NCBI RefSeq assembly: GCF_001665235.1
Contig: NZ_LZSC01000006.1
Location: 48,195 to 112,194, forward strand
Length of the DNA: 64,000 bases
Reading direction: 5' to 3'
Origin: Mycobacterium sp. 1100029.7
GTDB taxonomy: Bacteria > Actinomycetota > Actinomycetes > Mycobacteriales > Mycobacteriaceae
Shown: positions 26,889-36,941 of the stretch, piece after piece
Layout of the letters: every line of letters starts with the position of its first letter
How positions within the stretch are numbered: the first letter of the stretch is position 1
The notes under the pieces: model-generated
Told to the model about the DNA's origin: nothing
The model's database searches: none
Seen by the model: the letters and a program-made list of their open reading frames with translations, nothing else
Translations under genes and position numbers: made by a program

Positions 26889-27920
26889 CTAAAAATGCTG
26901 TGTGAGAGAAGCGTCGCCGACCCGTTGTCGTAGTGTTTCCGAGGGACTTTCGCCGAAAAGCTGGTGATACTGACTGGCGAACCTGCCCAGGTGCACGAAA
27001 CCCCAACGACCCGCAACCATCGTTACCGTGACGGAGGCGGGTGAGCTGGCGACAAGTTCGGTGTGCACCCGATGTAGCCGCAGCCGCCGCAGGTACGCCA
27101 TCGGTGAGGGCTGATCGGACCGCTCAAATGCCCGCTGCAGGGCGCGTGTGCTGACTCCGGTTGCGCGCGCCAGTTCGGCTGTACTCCAAGCTGTTTCGGG
27201 GTGCGCGTGCATCAGATCGATCGCACGTTTTGCCACGGTGGCGCTTGCCGACCCTTCGCTTTCAGCCAAGGCCTCGCTGTAATTGTGGGGTTGTATCTGT
27301 AACAGGCCCTGGATCAGCAGCAGCTGCAAGTTCGCCACGGCGAGCCGGTGGTTGAGAAGCCCGTCCGGTCGCCCAACTTCACGTGCCAAGAGCCGGACTA
27401 AGTGGTGCCAATCGTGGGCGGCGGTGGAGCTCACTTTGAACTGCCGGGCGAAGCTAATCCGTTTGCGGACAGGGCGGTTGAGCATGGCTTCGAGCTGCCG
27501 CCGCATCTGCGGTTCAGAAACCTTCAGGCAGATCTGTCCGCAGTCGCCGGACCAGTCAAGCATGCACGGTGTTCCTGGCGTGAATACCGCGACTGACCCG
27601 TTCGTCGTCTTGACGAGCTCGCCGTCACGCCACCGGTTCACCGCCCTGCCTGACAACGGCGCGTCGATGTAATAGGCGGTCACGTCGTCTGCCCGGATGG
27701 TGACATCGGCGCCGAAGCCGAGATAGCCCGCGGTGATCAACGGGAGTTGCACCGCATTCATCTGCATGTTCACCGATTTGGTGTTGTTCGGAGTCAGCTC
27801 CGCGGCCACATAGACGCGGCCCAAGGCATTGGCCGCCTCATCGACGTCCGTTGCCCGGACCTCAGGTGCCAGGTCGAAGGGTAACTCGGTCAAATTGTCG
27901 CTCCCAGCCTGGAGTCCCAA
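26889..27920 (-). CDS. AraC-family transcriptional regulator (copy B)
   Basis: 343 aa from TTG 27920, with GGGAGAAA upstream. It has the same architecture as the 22.6-kb copy: a sensory domain (MNAVQLPLITAGYLGFGADVTI) and an AraC HTH pair (WSTAELARATGVSTRALQRAFERSD and GRWGFVHLGRFASQYHQLFGE). Convergent with DJ-1 copy B. The ligand is unknown. The two copies point toward each other across 3.2 kb, consistent with an inverted duplication that has since diverged. Confidence 0.9.
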   Translation of the reverse strand: MGLQAGSDNLTELPFDLAPEVRATDVDEAANALGRVYVAAELTPNNTKSVNMQMNAVQLPLITAGYLGFGADVTIRADDVTAYYIDAPLSGRAVNRWRDGELVKTTNGSVAVFTPGTPCMLDWSGDCGQICLKVSEPQMRRQLEAMLNRPVRKRISFARQFKVSSTAAHDWHHLVRLLAREVGRPDGLLNHRLAVANLQLLLIQGLLQIQPHNYSEALAESEGSASATVAKRAIDLMHAHPETAWSTAELARATGVSTRALQRAFERSDQPSPMAYLRRLRLHRVHTELVASSPASVTVTMVAGRWGFVHLGRFASQYHQLFGESPSETLRQRVGDASLTQHF

Positions 27921-28191
27921 TTGGTTTCTCCCACTTCACTCAAACCAACATGCTACCGCTAGCCGTACCGGCCTGGATCGCGCTGACAATACGACGGCAG
28001 GGACAGAAATCGCGACTGGGCCTGCGTCGTCGGCCCCCGACGTCCAATTCCGCGGAGAATGTTTGAACTGCCGGGACGAGGCCGGGACTACGGCCGCTGG
28101 GCACAGTGGTAACTGAGAAAGTTGGGGGGAGACTCCGCCAGTGTGGCAGCGTTCTCCGCTTTTCGGTAACCGACAACGGAATGGGGGAACC

Positions 28192-28488
28192 ATGGCGACA
28201 AAGGCATTGTTGGTGCGGCTTGAGGCCAAGCCCGGCAAAGAGGGAGCCGTCGAGGAATTTCTTCTGTCGGCGCTGCCGCTCGTCGAGCAAGAACCAGGCA
28301 CGAAACCATGGCTTGCGGTCCGGTTCAGTCAGTCGGCATTCGGCATCATCGACGCCTTCCCCGACGAGGCGGCACGCGAGGAACACCTTGGCGGCCCGGT
28401 TGGCAAGGCCCTCTCGGAAAAGGCCGACGAGCTGTTCGCGTCGCCGCCTGCCGTCAGCGAATTGGACGTTCTCGCCAACAAGCTTTAA
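28192..28488 (+). CDS. Antibiotic biosynthesis monooxygenase (ABM) family protein
   Basis: 98 aa, single ferredoxin-like ABM fold: ATKALLVRLEAKPGKEGAVEEFL..., EPGTKPWLAVRFSQSAFGIIDAFPDEAAREEHLGGPVGKAL. The start ATG follows GGGGGAACC. The ABM family includes quinol monooxygenases, haem-degrading enzymes and many small dimeric proteins of unknown reaction. No Asn/Trp/His haem-degradation triad can be assigned with confidence. Probably first in a run of plus-strand stress genes (ABM, HdeD, DUF1931). Confidence 0.82.
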   Translation: MATKALLVRLEAKPGKEGAVEEFLLSALPLVEQEPGTKPWLAVRFSQSAFGIIDAFPDEAAREEHLGGPVGKALSEKADELFASPPAVSELDVLANKL

Positions 28489-28782
28489 GGCGCTTCGGTG
28501 TCTGCCCGTAAATGCGCGGACGGACCTGGCCCGAGGTGACATCCGTAGTACTCCGAGCACGACTCACGGCGAAATCTTGGACCTAGCGGGCTGACGCGAA
28601 AACGTCGGGAATCGTCAGATCATCTTTTAGGGCAACGCAACGGTGCGCAGGACCCTGCGACTCCGGAGCCGACACGGTTACACCCAAAGGGAAAGTGCGG
28701 TGCCAAGATTGGCCGACGTGCGGTACGTCTTGGCGGAGCCGCTGCCAGCAGTTCTTTTCCAGACGACGAACGAGGTGCAGAA
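28489..28782. other. Intergenic region, ABM / HdeD
   Basis: 294 bp. I see only short dyads (GACGT/ACGTC near 28720) and the HdeD ribosome-binding site (GAGG near 28772). No gene is supported. Confidence 0.35.
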
Positions 28783-29412
28783 GTGGTTGACGTGGGACAC
28801 GCGGAAACGCCTGAGATTGACTGGACAAAATTGTTGCCACACGAATGGAAAGCAGCGCTTGCGTCGGGGCTCATATCAGTTCTGCTCGGCGTGCTGATTT
28901 TGGCGTGGCCCGGCATCTCCATACTGGTCGCGTCCGTGCTATTCGGGGTGTATCTGCTCGCCATCGGCTGCGCCCAGGTGTTCGTCGCCTTCACGTTGCC
29001 GGTATCGGCGGGGGCTCGGATTCTTCATTTTGTCGCTGGCGGCGCTGCGTTGATCGTTGCGATACTGACCTTTCGGCACTTCGGCCAGGCGTACGCGGTG
29101 CTGTTGTTGGCGATTTGGATCGCCATCGGCTTCATCTTCCGTGGCGTGGCGACGACAGTCGCCGCTGTCAGCCATCCTGGGCTGCCGGCACGCGGGTGGC
29201 AGGTCTTTTTCGGCATTCTTAGTTTGCTCGCCGGGATCGTCGTGCTTGCGGCACCGTTCGCGTCGGTCGTTACGTTGGCCTTGGCGGTGGGGGTCTGCCT
29301 GGTTGTCATCGGGGCGTTCGAGATCATATCGGCGGTGCGCATGCGCGGGGACGTGAAAAACGTCGCTGTCCGCGTGAGGCCCACGAGCGGCAGGGCGGCG
29401 AAAGTCGAATGA
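28783..29412 (+). CDS. HdeD-family (DUF308) membrane protein
   Basis: 209 aa from GTG 28783 with six membrane helices in three hairpins (LISVLLGVLILAWP, LFGVYLLAIGCAQ, FVAGGAALIVAIL, AVLLLAIWIAIGFIF, VFFGILSLLAGIVVLA, VTLALAVGVCLVVIGAFEI). The repeated G-ILxAWPGxS-type pattern is typical of HdeD, which protects enterobacteria against acid and is also carried on heat-resistance islands. Here it lies beside a chaperone operon. Function in mycobacteria unproven. Confidence 0.88.
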   Translation: MVDVGHAETPEIDWTKLLPHEWKAALASGLISVLLGVLILAWPGISILVASVLFGVYLLAIGCAQVFVAFTLPVSAGARILHFVAGGAALIVAILTFRHFGQAYAVLLLAIWIAIGFIFRGVATTVAAVSHPGLPARGWQVFFGILSLLAGIVVLAAPFASVVTLALAVGVCLVVIGAFEIISAVRMRGDVKNVAVRVRPTSGRAAKVE

Positions 29413-29543
29413 CATCGGATGTTCTTCAACGGTTTTCACGCCCGCCGAGGTCGCGCACGATCACTAGGTGGATGCGGGGCGGGATACGGGCGGGAGCCGT
29501 CAGCTAGTCCGAGCTGTCGGGACATCATAGAGGAGGTAATGGA

Positions 29544-29996
29544 ATGACCCACCCAATGGGAATTCCGTTGTTCGAACGCTTCTTTCACTCCGCCGCGGGC
29601 ATCAAGGTCGACAAGAACGACCTGCGACGGTTCCACGAGTTTGTCGACGAGCAGATCGACAGTATCGCCATCGCCGGACGCGACGCGGCCAAGTGGAACG
29701 GCCGCGACGTCATCGTGCCCCAAGACCTTCCGATCACCAAGGGTCTTCAGGAACGGATGCGCGAGTTTGCCAAACTTGATGAGGCTGAGGAGGTCCGGGA
29801 CCTCTTGCGCCAAGTGGTACGGCGTCCACCGGCAGACGTGACCTTTAGCGAGGACACCGAACAAATGTTGCCGGAGCTCTTCGGCGGGTTGAGCATCGCC
29901 TTGGCGCGGTCGTTCCGGCTGATTGATCCAACATTGGAAAACCCGTCGACACAGCACTGGGACCGGGCGAGCGAATTCTTCAGACTGATCTTCTGA
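29544..29996 (+). CDS. DUF1931 histone-fold-like protein
   Basis: 150 aa preceded by a perfect AGGAGGT at 29530 (a second ATG at 29539 is out of frame). It shows the DUF1931 pattern: a first helix-strand-helix with LFERFFHSAAGIKVDKNDLRRFHEFVDEQ...VIVPQDLPITKGLQ, then a second half ending FGGLSIALARSFRLIDPTLENPSTQHWDRA. The family is structurally a double histone fold. Its DNA binding in bacteria is uncertain. Position in the stress region suggests a nucleoid or stress role. Confidence 0.85.
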   Translation: MTHPMGIPLFERFFHSAAGIKVDKNDLRRFHEFVDEQIDSIAIAGRDAAKWNGRDVIVPQDLPITKGLQERMREFAKLDEAEEVRDLLRQVVRRPPADVTFSEDTEQMLPELFGGLSIALARSFRLIDPTLENPSTQHWDRASEFFRLIF

Positions 29997-30115
29997 GGTG
30001 AACTGTCCCACGTCCGACCTACCAAAGCAGCAACACCGCTAAATATCGGTGGCGGTGACGGTTTCGGCGCGACATGGAGCGTCCTCACCTCTGAGCTGAC
30101 TCGCTGTCCGCTTGT

Positions 30116-31816
30116 TCAGCTCCCGAAGTACTCGTGGATTTGGCGGATTGCCATAGCTCCTTCGCCGACCGCGGACGCCACTCGCTTCACCGATCCGCTG
30201 CGTACATCTCCGACGGCGAAGACACCGGGCAGGCTGGTTTCCAAGAGGACCGGGTGGCGCACGGTGGCGAGCCCGTCCGCGCCGGCAATGTGATTCGCTG
30301 CGGCTTGCCCAGTCTCGATGAAACCGTGGTGGTCGAGCGCTACGGTGCCGGCCAACCACTCGGTGTTCGGGTCCGCCCCAATGAACACGAAAAGTGCGCG
30401 CACCTCGATAGACTCGCGTTCACCGGTCTGATTATTCTCGGCCACAACGCTTTTCAACCCTTTATCGCCGTGGACTTCGCGCACTTCGGTGTTGAGACGG
30501 ACCGTCACCCGCGGCTGCTGAACTATCTGGTCAATGAGGTAACGTGACATGCTCTTGCCTAGGTCGTCCCCTCGCGCCAGCAGATACACCCGCGACACCT
30601 GAGTCGCCAGGAAGACGGTCGCCTGCCCGGCGGAGTTACCGGCCCCGACGATGACGACCGGGCCATCCCCGCACAGCAGCGCCTCCTGATAGGTTGCGGC
30701 GTAATACACGCCGTTGCCGTGGAATCCCTCGATTCCCGGGACGGCCAGGCGGCGATAACGTGCTCCCGTGGCCAATACCGCGGAGCGGCCGACGGCCACG
30801 GTGTCGTCGGCGAACGTGATCTTTAGCTGTCCGCCGTCCGATTCCAGCCGGGTTGCCGCCGCTGACACCGAGACTCGCGCGCCGAACTTGTCGGCCTGCA
30901 AGAGTGCACGTTCGGCGAGGTCAGACCCGGATATTCCGGCTGGGAAGCCCAGATAGTTCTCAATGCGCGAGGACGTCCCGGCCTGGCCGCCGACGGCGAT
31001 CCGCTCTATCGCCGAAGTCCGTAACCCGTCTGAAGCGCCGTACACCGCAGCTCCCAGACCGGCCGGACCGGCGCCGACTACTATCACGTCGCGTTCGTCG
31101 CTGATCACGTCTGGCACGGTGAGGCCGACCACCCGGGCGAGTTCGACATTGCTGGGATTGCGCAGCACCCTGGTTCCCCAGACCACCACCGGCGTGTCCT
31201 CGGGCGGGATGCCGAAACGGTGCAGCAGCCGCTCAGCGTTGCGGTCACGTTCGAGATCCAGCCATCGGTGTGGTAATCGGTTGCGAGCGGCAAACTCTCG
31301 TAAGCGGGCAGTGTCGGGCGAGAAGCACGACCCGATAATCCGGAACCCGACGCGTTGCCCGATCAACATGGAACGGCGTACGAGGTAGGCACGCAAAATC
31401 AGGTCGCTCAAAACTTGGTCGTGGGCGACCCGAGCACGCACGCGATCGGTGGGAACCGCCAACACTTCGCCCTCGACCACGACGACCGCGGTGTAGAACG
31501 CCGGCTGACCTTCCAGATCACCGAGCTCGCCCAGGAACCTACCGGCGCCGTGCACGCGCAGCACTCGCCGCTCACCGGACTCGTCATCAGTCACGATGGC
31601 GACTTTGCCCGACAACACCACAAACAACTCGTCGGATCGCATCCCCTCGCGAATCAGGACCTCGTCAACGTCGACGCGTCGCCTGCGGCCGCCGGGGAGC
31701 AATGCCGCGATCTGGTCCTCGGTCAACCGTGGGTAGGCACCGAACATATCCGGGGTCTCCTGCCACTCCTCCTGGGTGGCCGGGACCGACGAATCCACGG
31801 ACGTTACTTCAGACAT
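30116..31816 (-). CDS. Fusion of cNMP-binding-like, Grx-like and thioredoxin-reductase-like domains
   Basis: 566 aa from ATG 31816. Residues ~25-145 form a cNMP-binding-like domain, but the phosphate-binding cassette Arg is absent (GELGDLEGQPAFYTA). Residues ~157-232 form a thioredoxin/glutaredoxin-like fold with one Cys (GSCFSPDT). Residues ~243-560 are thioredoxin-reductase-like with FAD loop VVGAGPAGLGAA and NADPH loop VGAGNSAGQA. The redox CATC of true reductases reads AATY here (~373-376), so it cannot reduce thioredoxin by the usual dithiol route. Last gene of the chaperone operon, 8 bp after the zinc-finger gene. Physiological electron acceptor unknown. Confidence 0.88.
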   Translation of the reverse strand: MSEVTSVDSSVPATQEEWQETPDMFGAYPRLTEDQIAALLPGGRRRRVDVDEVLIREGMRSDELFVVLSGKVAIVTDDESGERRVLRVHGAGRFLGELGDLEGQPAFYTAVVVVEGEVLAVPTDRVRARVAHDQVLSDLILRAYLVRRSMLIGQRVGFRIIGSCFSPDTARLREFAARNRLPHRWLDLERDRNAERLLHRFGIPPEDTPVVVWGTRVLRNPSNVELARVVGLTVPDVISDERDVIVVGAGPAGLGAAVYGASDGLRTSAIERIAVGGQAGTSSRIENYLGFPAGISGSDLAERALLQADKFGARVSVSAAATRLESDGGQLKITFADDTVAVGRSAVLATGARYRRLAVPGIEGFHGNGVYYAATYQEALLCGDGPVVIVGAGNSAGQATVFLATQVSRVYLLARGDDLGKSMSRYLIDQIVQQPRVTVRLNTEVREVHGDKGLKSVVAENNQTGERESIEVRALFVFIGADPNTEWLAGTVALDHHGFIETGQAAANHIAGADGLATVRHPVLLETSLPGVFAVGDVRSGSVKRVASAVGEGAMAIRQIHEYFGS

Positions 31817-31824
31817 CAGTGACC

Positions 31825-32091
31825 TCAGACGTAGGTTTCGTGGACATAACACCAACGCCACGATTCGCCGGGCTGAAACGATTGGACGATGGGATGGCCC
31901 ACCGTGTGGGCGTGTTTGCGAGCGTGGCGCATCGGTGACGAGTCACAGCACCCGACGTGCCCGCAGCTCAGGCACAGCCGAAGATGCACCCACGGGGTAT
32001 GCAGACGCAAACATTCCTCACAGCCGTTGGGAGTTCTGGGAGTGACCGGGCGAATGGCCGCCAAGTCGGGGTCGATGAATGTCGACGTCAT
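31825..32091 (-). CDS. UBP-type zinc-finger protein (copy B)
   Basis: 88 aa, same length as copy A and clearly paralogous. Zinc ligands: CEECLRLHTP, CLSCGHVGCCDSS, and the His residues in MRHARKHAHTVGHP; it ends with the aromatic WRWCYVHETYV expected of a ZnF-UBP pocket. Its ATG overlaps the thioredoxin stop (ATGA), placing it firmly in the chaperone operon. In eukaryotes this fold reads the C-terminal Gly-Gly of ubiquitin. Mycobacteria lack ubiquitin but have Pup, whose C-terminus also contains Gly-Gly. Whether that is the ligand is speculation. Confidence 0.9.
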   Translation of the reverse strand: MTSTFIDPDLAAIRPVTPRTPNGCEECLRLHTPWVHLRLCLSCGHVGCCDSSPMRHARKHAHTVGHPIVQSFQPGESWRWCYVHETYV

Positions 32092-32537
32092 GATCGCGCC
32101 TCCTTGGTTGTCGTTGACAGTCTCTGGTCAAGCCAATTGCGCAGCGCCGCAACGGGAGCAGCACCCGATTGCCGCCCCAAGACTTGCCCGTGGTCAAGGA
32201 GCAGCAGGGTCGGTACCGCGCGCACCGTGAACCGCTGCGAGATCGCCGGCGCTTTGTCCACATCGACCTTGACCAGTTTGAGTGCTCCGGCGCGTTCATT
32301 AGCGAGCTGCTCCAGCGCCGGACTCACCATGCGGCACGGTCCACACCAGGTCGCCCACAGGTCGACAAGTACTGGAACCGGCGAGTTTTCGGCAACGTCA
32401 GCGAAGTCCAAGTCACCGGCAGCGGCGACCCACGGTAACCAGTGGTGACAATTGGCGCACCGGGGCTTGCCGTCCGCCGCCGCGGGTACGCGGTTGCGCT
32501 TTCCGCAGTGCGGGCATGTCACGATGTCTGTTTCCAT
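32088..32537 (-). CDS. Thioredoxin with N-terminal zinc ribbon (TrxC/Trx2 type)
   Basis: 149 aa from ATG 32537 (AAAGGAG upstream). An N-terminal zinc-binding CxxC pair (C8/C11 and C27/C30) precedes a thioredoxin domain with the classic WCGPC at 64-68 and the cis-Pro loop AVPTLLLL. Zinc-ribbon thioredoxins are oxidative-stress-induced in enterobacteria, where zinc release modulates activity. It lies 14 bp after clpB in the same operon and overlaps the zinc-finger gene by 4 bp, suggesting thiol repair of clients handled by the chaperones. Confidence 0.93.
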   Translation of the reverse strand: METDIVTCPHCGKRNRVPAAADGKPRCANCHHWLPWVAAAGDLDFADVAENSPVPVLVDLWATWCGPCRMVSPALEQLANERAGALKLVKVDVDKAPAISQRFTVRAVPTLLLLDHGQVLGRQSGAAPVAALRNWLDQRLSTTTKEARS

Positions 32538-32551
32538 GGCGCCCAACTCCT

Positions 32552-35157
<2,606 letters not shown>

Positions 35158-35176
<19 letters not shown>

Positions 35177-35475
35177 GGTGTGGTTCTCCTTCGGCGAGAA
35201 GCGGATTCCAGCTCTTCGATGTGATTCAGCAGATCGAGCACGAGCCCGATCGCCGCGTAATTCAGCCCCAGACCCGACCTCAACCGCTGGATGCGGGCGA
35301 CCGTCGCCAACGCGGACGGTTCGAACCAGAGATCGCCGCGGGCATCCTGCTGGCAGGTGACGAGGCCGAGCGCCACGAGCCGGCGCACGATGTCAGGATG
35401 CAGCGCGCAGCGTGTTGCGAAGCTGTCGAGATGAATTCGTGGCCGCCGCGCCAGGACATAGCGTGACGTGGTCAT
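35158..35475 (-). CDS. CbpM/MerR-like chaperone modulator
   Basis: 105 aa from ATG 35475. A MerR-type N-terminal HTH ([42 protein letters not shown] shortened to its outline) is followed by a helical part with [30 protein letters not shown]. This is the profile of CbpM, which binds and restrains the J-domain of CbpA. The preceding gene encodes exactly a CbpA-type J protein and overlaps by 4 bp. The canonical mycobacterial dnaK operon has HspR in this position; this protein is shorter and of the CbpM type, though a transcriptional role is not excluded. Confidence 0.8.
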
Positions 35476-36404
35476 CGTCCCCTCCTCGGGTCGAAAGTGG
35501 ACTCCGCTGCCAATTGCTCGAACAGCTCCCGTTCTCGCGCGGTGGTTTTCGATGGCACCATCACCTTGATTTCGGCGTAGAGGTCGCCGGCGGCACCGCG
35601 CGGGTTGGGCATGCCTTCGCCGCGCAGCCGCAACCGTCGACCGGTCGACGACCCCTGCGGCACTTTGACTTTCGCTTCGCCGCCGGGAGTTCGAACAGCG
35701 ACCGTGGTGCCTAGCACCGCCTCCCACGGCGACACCGGCAGGTCGACGGTGACGTCTCGTCCGTCGAGCCGGAATTGGGGATGGGGTGTGATGTGCACCC
35801 GCAGGTACAGGTCTCCGGCCGGTCCATCGCCGCTACCTTGGCCGCCCTGTCCCGCCAGCCGGATCCGCTGACCGTCGATGACACCGGCGGGAATGTTGAC
35901 CCCGTAGTTGCGGCCATCGAGCGAGATCTGCCGTTTGCCGCCCCGATAGGCCTCCTCGACGGTCAGATCCAGCACCGCTTCCTGGTCGGCGCCCGGGATC
36001 GGTCCGAACCCGCCCCCGAATCCACTACTGCCGCCGAACATGTCGCCGAAAAGGTCTTCGATGTTGATGCCGCCGGCGCCGGCGAAGCCCTGGCCGTAGC
36101 GCGCCCGTGGACCCGCGGGCCCGGATCCTCCCCGACGGAAGCCACCCGCATCGGCGCCCACCCGCTCCTCCCAGTCGTCGGGAACCCTGCGGAAGTCTTC
36201 GCCGAATCGGTCGTAGCGCTTGCGGGTTTCAGGGTCCGACAGCACGTGATAGGCCTCGTTGACCTCCTTGAAGCGCTCTTCGGCCGCTGGATCCTTGTTG
36301 ACGTCGGGATGATACTTGCGGGCCAGTGTCCGAAACGCTGCCTGGATCTGGTCGGCGGTCGCGTCCCGGGAGACCCCCAACACTTCGTAGTAGTCGCGGG
36401 CCAC
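35472..36404 (-). CDS. DnaJ-type co-chaperone without zinc finger (CbpA class)
   Basis: 310 aa. J-domain 4-70 with HPD at 32-34, a Gly/Phe-rich linker (~85-140: FRRGGSGPAGPRARYGQGF, FGGSSGFGGGFG), then two beta-barrel C-terminal domains (GGKRQISLDGRNYGVNIPAG, VDLPVSPWEAVLGTTV). The four CxxCxGxG zinc motifs of DnaJ are absent, as in CbpA. It delivers clients to DnaK and stimulates its ATPase. It starts 6 bp after grpE and its ATGA overlap couples it to the CbpM-like gene. Confidence 0.94.
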   Translation of the reverse strand: MARDYYEVLGVSRDATADQIQAAFRTLARKYHPDVNKDPAAEERFKEVNEAYHVLSDPETRKRYDRFGEDFRRVPDDWEERVGADAGGFRRGGSGPAGPRARYGQGFAGAGGINIEDLFGDMFGGSSGFGGGFGPIPGADQEAVLDLTVEEAYRGGKRQISLDGRNYGVNIPAGVIDGQRIRLAGQGGQGSGDGPAGDLYLRVHITPHPQFRLDGRDVTVDLPVSPWEAVLGTTVAVRTPGGEAKVKVPQGSSTGRRLRLRGEGMPNPRGAAGDLYAEIKVMVPSKTTARERELFEQLAAESTFDPRRGR

Positions 36405-36410
36405 GGACCG

Positions 36411-36935
36411 TCACTCCCCGCGTCGGCTGACCACCACGGCCGCCGGCCGCAGTTGCCTCGAACCTTCGCCATAGCCCGGTCGAAGTACCTCGACAACCGT
36501 CCCCGGCGCGCTGTCCGGGCGGTCCACCATCTCGACCACCTCGTGCCGACTGGGGTCAAACGGCACCCCTGCCTCCGCATCCCGCGGATAGCCGAGCTGA
36601 TCCAGAATCTGTAGCGCATGCTCGAGAATGCTTCGCAGGCCGTCGAGGACCGCGTCGGACCGGTCACCAGCATGGCTGATAGCCCGCTCCAGGTTGTCCA
36701 CAACGGGCAGCCACGCCCCTGCCACCCTGGATCGTTCTGTTTCTCGTTCGCGATCCAGCTCGCGGGCGTACCGCTTACGCACGTTGTCTAGATCGGCGAC
36801 AGCGCGCCGCCAACGGTCCTCGAGTTGTGCGCGTTCCTTGTCTGAATCCGGTTGAGGGTCAACCGCTTTGGATGGACTACCGTCGACCCGGTTACCGTCC
36901 TCTTCGGTCTTGGAATGCTCTGTGGGGCTGACCAT
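36411..36935 (-). CDS. grpE: GrpE nucleotide-exchange factor
   Basis: 174 aa. An acidic disordered N-terminus (~1-35), the long dimerisation helix (DKERAQLEDRWRRAVADLDNVRKRYARELDRERE shortened to its outline) and the conserved beta-domain (VPFDPSRHEVVEMVDR, GTVVEVLRPGYGEGSRQLRPAAVVV). It accelerates ADP release from DnaK. It starts 6 bp after the dnaK stop and 6 bp before dnaJ, so the three are one translational series. Shorter than typical mycobacterial GrpE (~210-235 aa), in keeping with a second, alternative set. Confidence 0.94.
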   Translation of the reverse strand: MVSPTEHSKTEEDGNRVDGSPSKAVDPQPDSDKERAQLEDRWRRAVADLDNVRKRYARELDRERETERSRVAGAWLPVVDNLERAISHAGDRSDAVLDGLRSILEHALQILDQLGYPRDAEAGVPFDPSRHEVVEMVDRPDSAPGTVVEVLRPGYGEGSRQLRPAAVVVSRRGE

Positions 36936-36941
36936 TACGGC

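Noticed and set aside
28643..28897. 84-codon plus-strand frame upstream of and overlapping hdeD
   Set aside because: Its second half is an out-of-frame reading of hdeD; no domain or ribosome-binding site supports it.
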